Shown here: in pieces, positions 6,336-10,723 of the stretch
Numbering within the stretch: position 1 is the stretch's first letter
Layout of the letters: each line of letters begins with the position of its first letter
Assembly (NCBI RefSeq): GCF_938045405.1
Contig: NZ_CALIMW010000160.1
Location: 1 to 10,723 of the forward strand
Length of the DNA: 10,723 bases
Origin: an uncultured Campylobacter sp.
GTDB lineage: Bacteria > Campylobacterota > Campylobacteria > Campylobacterales > Campylobacteraceae
Reading direction: 5' to 3'
Made by a program: the position numbers and the translations under genes
The notes under the pieces: generated by a model
Seen by the model: the letters and a program-made list of their open reading frames with translations, nothing else
What the model was told of the DNA's origin: nothing
Database searches by the model: none

Positions 6336-8444
6336 ATGAAAAAAATCATTAAAAGAGACGGAAGTTTTCAAGAATTTCAATCCTACAAAATAAAAGATGC
6401 TATCAAAAAAGCCTACAAAAGCGTTGGTAGCGAGTTTGACGAAAAAGTCTTTAATAATGTAATGAGCGCGATCGTTTTTAAAGAGAAATTAAGCGTCGAA
6501 GATATTCAGGATCTCATCGAGAAAAAGCTCTTCGAAGCGGGCGATTTCGCCGTTTTGAAAAGTTTTATGATCTACCGACACACGCACAAGATGCAGCGCG
6601 AGCACATTTTGGGGCTTGAGGAGGATACGACCTACATCAACTGCACCCAGACGGTCAATGAATACATCAGCAAGCAGGATTGGCGAATTTTAGCAAATTC
6701 CAATACCAGCTACTCAAACGCAGGCCTGATAAACAATACCGCCGGCAAGGTCATCGCAAACTACTGGCTAGATAAAATTTACTCTCGCGAGGAGGGCGCG
6801 GCGCACCGAAACGGCGACTATCATATCCACGATCTGGACTGCCTTACGGCGTATTGCGCGGGCTGGAGCTTGCGCGTGCTTCTAAACGAGGGCTTTAACG
6901 GCGTGCGCGGCAGAGTCGAGAGTAAGGCGCCGAAGCATTTTCGCGAAGCGCTGTATCAGATGGCAAATTTCCTTGGAATTTTACAAAGCGAATGGGCGGG
7001 CGCACAGGCGTTTAGCAGCTTTGATACGTATCTAGCGCCATACGTTTTCCGCGATAAATTAAGCGACGATGAGGTCAAAAAGGCGATCACGAGCTTCGTG
7101 TTCAACCTAAACGTCCCGGCGCGCTGGGGGCAGAGCCCGTTTACCAACGTCACCATCGATATGACCTGCCCGGATGATCTAAAGACTCAGATCCCTACGC
7201 ACAATAACGAGCATCTATTTAAAAATTTACGCGACGAGGAGCTTTTGGCCGAGGCTAAAAGGCGCGGCAAGGACTCGCTCGAGGCTTTGACTTACGGCGA
7301 TTTCGAGCCCGAGATGAACCGCATCGTGATCGCGTTTTACGAGGTTTTAACCACAGGCGATAAGTGCGGCCAGCCGTTTACCTTCCCGATTCCTACGGTA
7401 AATTTAACGGAGGAGTTTGATTGGGATACGCCTGCGGCCGACGCGGTATTTGAAAACACCGCCAAGGTAGGCTCTAGCTATTTTCAAAATTTTATCGGCT
7501 CGCAATATATCACGAATGAAAAGGGCGAGCGCGTACCCAATCCAAAGGCGTATAAACCTGGCGCCGTACGCTCGATGTGCTGCCGCTTGCAGCTTGATCT
7601 GCGCGAGCTTCTTAAGCGCGGCGGAGGGCTTTTCGGAAGCGCGGAGATGACGGGAAGCATCGGCGTCGTAACGATAAATTTAGCCCGCCTAGGCTATCTG
7701 TATAAAAATAACGAAGAGGCGCTGTATGCGAGGCTGGATGAGCTTTTAGAGCTTGCTAAATCGACGCTTGAGAAGAAGCGAAAATTTGTTACCGAGATGT
7801 TCGAGCGCGGCTTGTATCCATATACGAAGCGCTATCTGCCGGGCTTTAATAACCATTTCAGCACCATCGGTATCAACGGCGCAAACGAGATGATACGAAA
7901 TTTCAGCGGTAACAAAGAAGATATTACGACGGAATTCGGGCGTAAATTTGCCCTTAAAATGGTTGAGTATCTGCGCGAAAAGATCCGCTCGTTTCAGGAG
8001 CGCACGGGCAATCTATACAATCTCGAAGCCACGCCTGCCGAGGGAACTACGTATCGCTTCGCCAAAGAGGATAAGAAGCGCTACGTAGATATCATCCAGG
8101 CGGGATTTGATAAAAACATATACTACACCAATTCGACGCAGCTTCCGGCAAATTTCGGAAGCGATCCGTTCGAAGCTCTGGCGATGCAGGACGAGCTGCA
8201 AAGCTCCTATACCGGCGGCACGGTGCTGCATCTGTATATGAAGGAGCGCATCAGCTCGGCTCAAGCGTGTAAGCAGCTCGTAAAAAGCGTAGTGCAAAAC
8301 TACAAGCTTCCTTATATCACGATCACGCCGATTTTCAGCGTTTGTCATAAGCACGGCTATATCGCGGGCGAGCATGAATACTGTCCGAAATGCGACGAGG
8401 AGCTACTCGCGGAATACAAAGCCAAGCAGAGCAAGGGCGCCTAA
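6336..8444 (+). CDS. nrdD: Anaerobic (class III) ribonucleotide reductase, large part lacking the glycyl-radical segment
   Basis: This 702-residue protein reduces ribonucleoside triphosphates to dNTPs by radical chemistry without oxygen. In order: an ATP-cone allosteric domain (about 1-95, starting MKKIIKRDGSFQEFQSYKI); the catalytic ten-stranded barrel, including YHIHDLDCLTAYCAGWSL (about 163-179) and SMCCRLQLD with Cys415/Cys416, of which Cys416 probably aligns with the thiyl-radical cysteine; and a zinc knuckle CHKH...CPKC (Cys670, His673, Cys683, Cys686). The family normally continues into an RVxGYxRPV glycyl-radical segment. Here the frame instead stops 16 residues after the zinc site, and that segment lies in the next gene. 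The ATG at 6336 has CGGGG five bases upstream; a GTG at 6330 overlaps that site and is unlikely. Whether it uses formate or a redoxin as reductant is not decided here. Confidence 0.93.
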   Translation: MKKIIKRDGSFQEFQSYKIKDAIKKAYKSVGSEFDEKVFNNVMSAIVFKEKLSVEDIQDLIEKKLFEAGDFAVLKSFMIYRHTHKMQREHILGLEEDTTYINCTQTVNEYISKQDWRILANSNTSYSNAGLINNTAGKVIANYWLDKIYSREEGAAHRNGDYHIHDLDCLTAYCAGWSLRVLLNEGFNGVRGRVESKAPKHFREALYQMANFLGILQSEWAGAQAFSSFDTYLAPYVFRDKLSDDEVKKAITSFVFNLNVPARWGQSPFTNVTIDMTCPDDLKTQIPTHNNEHLFKNLRDEELLAEAKRRGKDSLEALTYGDFEPEMNRIVIAFYEVLTTGDKCGQPFTFPIPTVNLTEEFDWDTPAADAVFENTAKVGSSYFQNFIGSQYITNEKGERVPNPKAYKPGAVRSMCCRLQLDLRELLKRGGGLFGSAEMTGSIGVVTINLARLGYLYKNNEEALYARLDELLELAKSTLEKKRKFVTEMFERGLYPYTKRYLPGFNNHFSTIGINGANEMIRNFSGNKEDITTEFGRKFALKMVEYLREKIRSFQERTGNLYNLEATPAEGTTYRFAKEDKKRYVDIIQAGFDKNIYYTNSTQLPANFGSDPFEALAMQDELQSSYTGGTVLHLYMKERISSAQACKQLVKSVVQNYKLPYITITPIFSVCHKHGYIAGEHEYCPKCDEELLAEYKAKQSKGA

Positions 8445-8483
8445 ATAGCGATTTAAATTTTAATCTTAATGAAAGGATGGAGA

Positions 8484-8648
8484 ATGGAATTTCCAAAAGA
8501 GTTAGAAGCAAAACGCACAAAATGCGTCGTTTACACAAGAGTAATGGGCTATTTGCGCCCAGTAGAGAGCTTTAATATCGGAAAGAAGGGCGAACACAAA
8601 GAGCGCGTCTTTTTTGAAGAGAAAAAAGACAAAAAGCAGATCGCCTAG
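8484..8648 (+). CDS. Free-standing glycyl-radical domain of NrdD
   Basis: A 54-codon gene: MEFPKELEAKRTKCVVYTRV then MGYLRPVESFNIGKKGEHKE then RVFFEEKKDKKQIA. Its centre is the C-terminal glycyl-radical segment of class III reductases (TRVMGYLRPV...FNIGKKGEHKER); Gly22 (codon 8547-8549) is the expected radical site, made by the activase and passing the radical to the barrel cysteine. It starts 39 bases after the nrdD stop, in the same frame, behind two in-frame TAA stops (8442-8444 and 8454-8456). AAAGGA at 8472-8477, six bases before the ATG, gives it its own ribosome binding site. The activase gene begins 17 bases downstream. The first 13 residues are charged and may aid docking. I infer a split NrdD rather than a dead gene because every key residue is intact. 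Confidence 0.88.
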   Translation: MEFPKELEAKRTKCVVYTRVMGYLRPVESFNIGKKGEHKERVFFEEKKDKKQIA

Positions 8649-8665
8649 TCGCCGCTACCGGCCAA

Positions 8666-9388
8666 ATGCAACAAACGCATACGAAGCCGCCGCAAGCCTT
8701 AAACCTGCGTAACGCGCAGATTTACGAGATCACGCCGTTTACGATGCTTGATTTTGCCGATCACATCGCCGCGATCGCGTGGTTTTGCGGCTGCAATATG
8801 CGCTGCAATTACTGCTACAACCCACAAATCGTTACTTCACGGGGTAAAATTTCAAACGAAGAGTTTCTGCGCTTTTTGGATGCGCGCGCGGGCAAGCTTC
8901 AGGGCATCGTATTTAGCGGCGGCGAATGCACCTGTGCGAGCGATTTTATCCCGCTGGCGCACGAAGTTAAGCGGCGAGGCTTTTTACTCAAGGTTGACAC
9001 CAACGGCTCAAATCCGCAAAAGATCGAAGAGGCGCTAAGCCTAGGGCTGATCGATTATATCGCGCTTGATTTTAAGGCGCCGCGGCAGGATTTTGAACTC
9101 ATCACGAAATCAAGTTTATATGATAAATTTCTACAAACTCTTAGGCTTTTGCTGCGGCGAAATTTTAAATTTGAGGTGCGCACGACCGTGCATGCCGATT
9201 TTTTAAACGAAGCAAAGATCGAGCAGATGGCGCAAATTCTATACAGCGAGGGCTACCGCGGCGTCTATTATCTGCAAAGCTTCCTGCCTACAGGCGATAA
9301 TTTCGGCCATTTAGACGCGCCGCTTGCGAGCTTTGATCCGAGCAAAATCCGTACCGATCTAAAGATCGAACTTCGAAATTTTGATTAG
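8666..9388 (+). CDS. nrdG: Radical SAM activase of anaerobic ribonucleotide reductase
   Basis: A 240-residue radical SAM enzyme. FCGCNMRCNYCYNP carries the C-x3-C-x2-C iron-sulfur motif (Cys43, Cys47, Cys50), GIVFSGGECT (80-89) is the GGE SAM-binding motif, and KVDTNGSNPQ and YIALDFKAP follow as in the longer NrdG-type activases (about 230 residues, larger than the 154-residue E. coli NrdG). It cleaves S-adenosylmethionine reductively to put the radical on the NrdD glycine, here on the separate 54-residue protein. The N-terminal IYEITPFTMLDFADHIAAI matches the usual family start. The ATG at 8666 has no clear Shine-Dalgarno; its frame is open upstream only to 8618 with no other start, so translation is probably coupled to the preceding gene 17 bases away. 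Product assignment is firm. Confidence 0.9.
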   Translation: MQQTHTKPPQALNLRNAQIYEITPFTMLDFADHIAAIAWFCGCNMRCNYCYNPQIVTSRGKISNEEFLRFLDARAGKLQGIVFSGGECTCASDFIPLAHEVKRRGFLLKVDTNGSNPQKIEEALSLGLIDYIALDFKAPRQDFELITKSSLYDKFLQTLRLLLRRNFKFEVRTTVHADFLNEAKIEQMAQILYSEGYRGVYYLQSFLPTGDNFGHLDAPLASFDPSKIRTDLKIELRNFD

Positions 9389-9569
9389 ATTTGCGCTGTC
9401 GCGTGCGTCTTGCTGCGATGAATGCGATGAAATTTTATTTAGCGCGCGCATTGTCCGGCGTATATTGTGCCTCGATAAAATTCCGCCTCGCCGTTTGCCG
9501 TAATGGCGCTTGCTGCAGGCATTGGCGAAAAGTAAATAGATGGAATCGCACCGCATGCCTTTAAAATTT

Positions 9570-9636
9570 CATCATAAAATTCTTCCATCATAAAATTTTA
9601 TCCCAAAGCTTCGCCATAAAATTTCATTTCAAAGCT
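9570..9636. repeat. Tandem imperfect repeats with CATAAAATT core
   Basis: CATCATAAAATT occurs at 9570-9581 and 9586-9597. The second copy starts a 25-base unit (9586-9610) that recurs at 9612-9636 with 20 of 25 matches, both ending CAAAGCT. The region might be slippage-prone. Function unknown. Confidence 0.5.
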
Positions 9637-9747
9637 CCAAGTATGCAGCCGGTATAAAATTTAGCTTTTGCTCGCTCAGTCGCAAAATTCCGCCATGTGC
9701 TCCTGCCGAGCTGTGTGCGTCTTATAAAATTCCGCGCAAATTTTACG

Positions 9748-9776
9748 GGTGAAATTTCACGCTTTTAAATTTCACC
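9748..9776. promoter_or_regulatory. Inverted repeat upstream of nrdB, candidate operator
   Basis: GGTGAAATTT at 9748-9757 is exactly complementary to AAATTTCACC at 9767-9776, with a nine-base loop (CACGCTTTT); outward, G9747-T9777 and C9746-G9778 can extend the pairing. It lies about 30 bases upstream of the nrdB -10 box. No T-tract follows on plus, so an operator is more likely than a terminator. It does not resemble the NrdR box or an Fnr box. Confidence 0.5.
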
Positions 9777-9805
9777 TGCAAAGCCTTCGATAAGATTTTT
9801 TTCGT

Positions 9806-9811
9806 TACAAT
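9806..9811 (+). promoter_or_regulatory. -10 box of nrdB
   Basis: TACAAT lies 28 bases before the nrdB ATG, preceded by a T-rich stretch (GATTTTTTTCGT, about 9793-9805) as in Campylobacter promoters that lack a -35 box. Confidence 0.55.
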
Positions 9812-9839
9812 ACGCCCTAAATTTTTAAAAAGGCAAAAA

Positions 9840-10723
9840 ATGGATAGGAAAAAAATCTACAACCCCTTCTCCGACGAGACGCTTACCGATCGCAAGGTCT
9901 TCGGCGGTAATCCGCAGGGTATTTTAAATTTTACTAAGGCGAAATATCAATGGGCGCTGAAACTTTGGGATCTGATGGAGGCCAACACCTGGTTTCCTAA
10001 AGAGGTCGATACCACCGACGACGTGCGCGATTATAACTTCAATCTCACAAGCGCCGAGAAGCGGATGTATGATCTCGTGTGGAGCCAGCTGATATCGATG
10101 GATAGCTTTCAGACCAACAATCTCGCCGATAATATCAACCCCTACATCACGGCTCCGGAGATCAACGCCGTGCTCGCTCGCCAAGCCTACGAGGAGGCCA
10201 ACCACAGCAAATCCTACGCCGTCATGGTCGAGGCGATCTGTGAAAATACCGATCTCATTTACGAGATGGAGAAGCACGACGATATGCTCCGCAGGAAAAA
10301 CGACTACATCTCAAGCGTCTATGAGGAGCTTGCGGGCGAGGTTAGCGACGATAAGTTGCTGCTCGCGATGGTGGCGAATCAAATTTTAGAGGGGATCTAC
10401 TTCTACAGCGGCTTTACCTCGATCTATGCGCTCGCTCGCGCGGGCAAGATGCTAGGCAGCGCGCAGATGATCCGCTTCATACAGCGCGACGAGATCACGC
10501 ATCTGCTGCTCTTTCAAAACATGATAAATTCCGTCCGCAAGGAGCGCGCCGATCTGTTTAACAAGCGCAACGTGGATAAAATTTACGAGATGTTCGAGAC
10601 GGCGGGGAGCTTAGAGATCGATTGGGGCAAATACATCACGGATAACCAAATCATGGGCTTTACGGACGACATCATCGAAGAATACATCCACTACCTGGTC
10701 GATCAGCGCCTGCTTGCCATCGG
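9840..10723 (+). CDS. nrdB: Class I ribonucleotide reductase beta subunit (partial, runs off the window)
   Basis: The 294 complete codons cover most of the diiron beta subunit, which needs oxygen to form its tyrosyl radical and works with NrdA to reduce ribonucleoside diphosphates. All metal ligands can be placed by spacing to E. coli NrdB: Asp88 (SMDSF), Glu119 and His122 (EEANHSKSY), Glu184 (QILEGIYF), Glu218 and His221 (RDEITH). The radical tyrosine is present (Tyr126, four after His122), so this is an ordinary tyrosyl-radical enzyme and not a tyrosine-less class Ic type. The stretch between Glu119 and Glu184 is shorter than in E. coli. AAGG at 9830-9833 lies six bases before the ATG. The final roughly 40-50 residues, including the C-terminal tail that binds NrdA, lie beyond the window. 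nrdA is not seen. Confidence 0.96.
   Translation, partial: MDRKKIYNPFSDETLTDRKVFGGNPQGILNFTKAKYQWALKLWDLMEANTWFPKEVDTTDDVRDYNFNLTSAEKRMYDLVWSQLISMDSFQTNNLADNINPYITAPEINAVLARQAYEEANHSKSYAVMVEAICENTDLIYEMEKHDDMLRRKNDYISSVYEELAGEVSDDKLLLAMVANQILEGIYFYSGFTSIYALARAGKMLGSAQMIRFIQRDEITHLLLFQNMINSVRKERADLFNKRNVDKIYEMFETAGSLEIDWGKYITDNQIMGFTDDIIEEYIHYLVDQRLLAI

Larger units (their letters stand above)
9389..9839. other. 451-base intergenic region with repeats, upstream of nrdB
   Basis: No credible gene was found; a 65-codon minus-strand frame at 9359-9556 overlaps the activase and looks like chance. The stretch carries three exact copies of AAAATTCCGC (9477-9486, 9684-9693, 9726-9735), a 26-base-period repeat near 9570-9636, and ends with an inverted repeat, a -10 box and the nrdB ribosome binding site. 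No strong terminator is seen for the activase operon. Confidence 0.55.

Noticed and set aside
8390..8575. Overlapping 61-codon plus-strand frame across the nrdD end
   Set aside because: It runs out of frame over both nrdD and the radical-domain gene, whose sequences match known protein families; it is a shadow.
9924..10277. 117-codon minus-strand frame inside nrdB
   Set aside because: Antisense to an nrdB with every metal ligand intact; a shadow of codon usage.
1..10723. Mobile element, CRISPR, tRNA or rRNA
   Set aside because: No transposase, integrase, regular spaced repeats, tRNA fold or rRNA sequence was seen on either strand.

Overview
The window looks like chromosomal DNA of a Campylobacter, probably one of the anaerobic, relatively GC-rich (oral-type) species. 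Reasons: the ribosomal protein S21 has the compact 70-residue form I associate with epsilonproteobacteria; the gaps between genes are full of AAATTTTAAA-type motifs while coding DNA is GC-richer; -10 boxes are good but -35 boxes are poor; and there are genes for both oxygen-dependent and anaerobic deoxynucleotide synthesis. The species is inference; no 16S or other marker is present. I see no phage, IS element, CRISPR array, tRNA or rRNA.

Layout. 1-1533, plus strand: a TSUP (TauE/SafE-type) membrane exporter and, after a 356-base gap, a FluC/CrcB fluoride channel. 1534-2118: a gene-free stretch with short repeats and palindromes. 2119-6164, all minus strand (read right to left): an LpoB-like lipoprotein, ribosomal protein S21 with a convincing terminator, a six-helix membrane protein of unknown function, a secreted glycoside-hydrolase-like TIM-barrel protein, and an unrecognised membrane-anchored protein. 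6165-6335: a divergent promoter region. 6336-9388, plus strand: the class III (anaerobic) ribonucleotide reductase operon. 9389-9839: a repeat-bearing gap. 9840 to the window end: the start of nrdB, the class I (oxygen-requiring) ribonucleotide reductase beta subunit, cut by the window edge.

The most interesting point is the class III reductase. The large NrdD reading frame stops just after its zinc-binding C-x2-H...C-x2-C knuckle and lacks the glycyl-radical segment that every active NrdD needs. That segment (RVMGYLRPV) lies directly downstream as its own 54-codon gene at 8484-8648, with its own ATG and Shine-Dalgarno sequence, in the same frame but behind two in-frame stops. The radical SAM activase gene follows 17 bases later. 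The simplest reading is a two-polypeptide NrdD in which a detached glycyl-radical domain must dock on the catalytic barrel, an arrangement reminiscent of the free-standing glycyl-radical protein GrcA (YfiD) of pyruvate formate-lyase. Whether this split has already been described in Campylobacter I cannot tell from sequence alone.

Together, nrdD, the radical-domain gene and the activase make dNTPs without oxygen, and nrdB (with an nrdA not in view) makes them when oxygen is present, so both modes sit side by side. A strong inverted repeat upstream of nrdB is a candidate control site.
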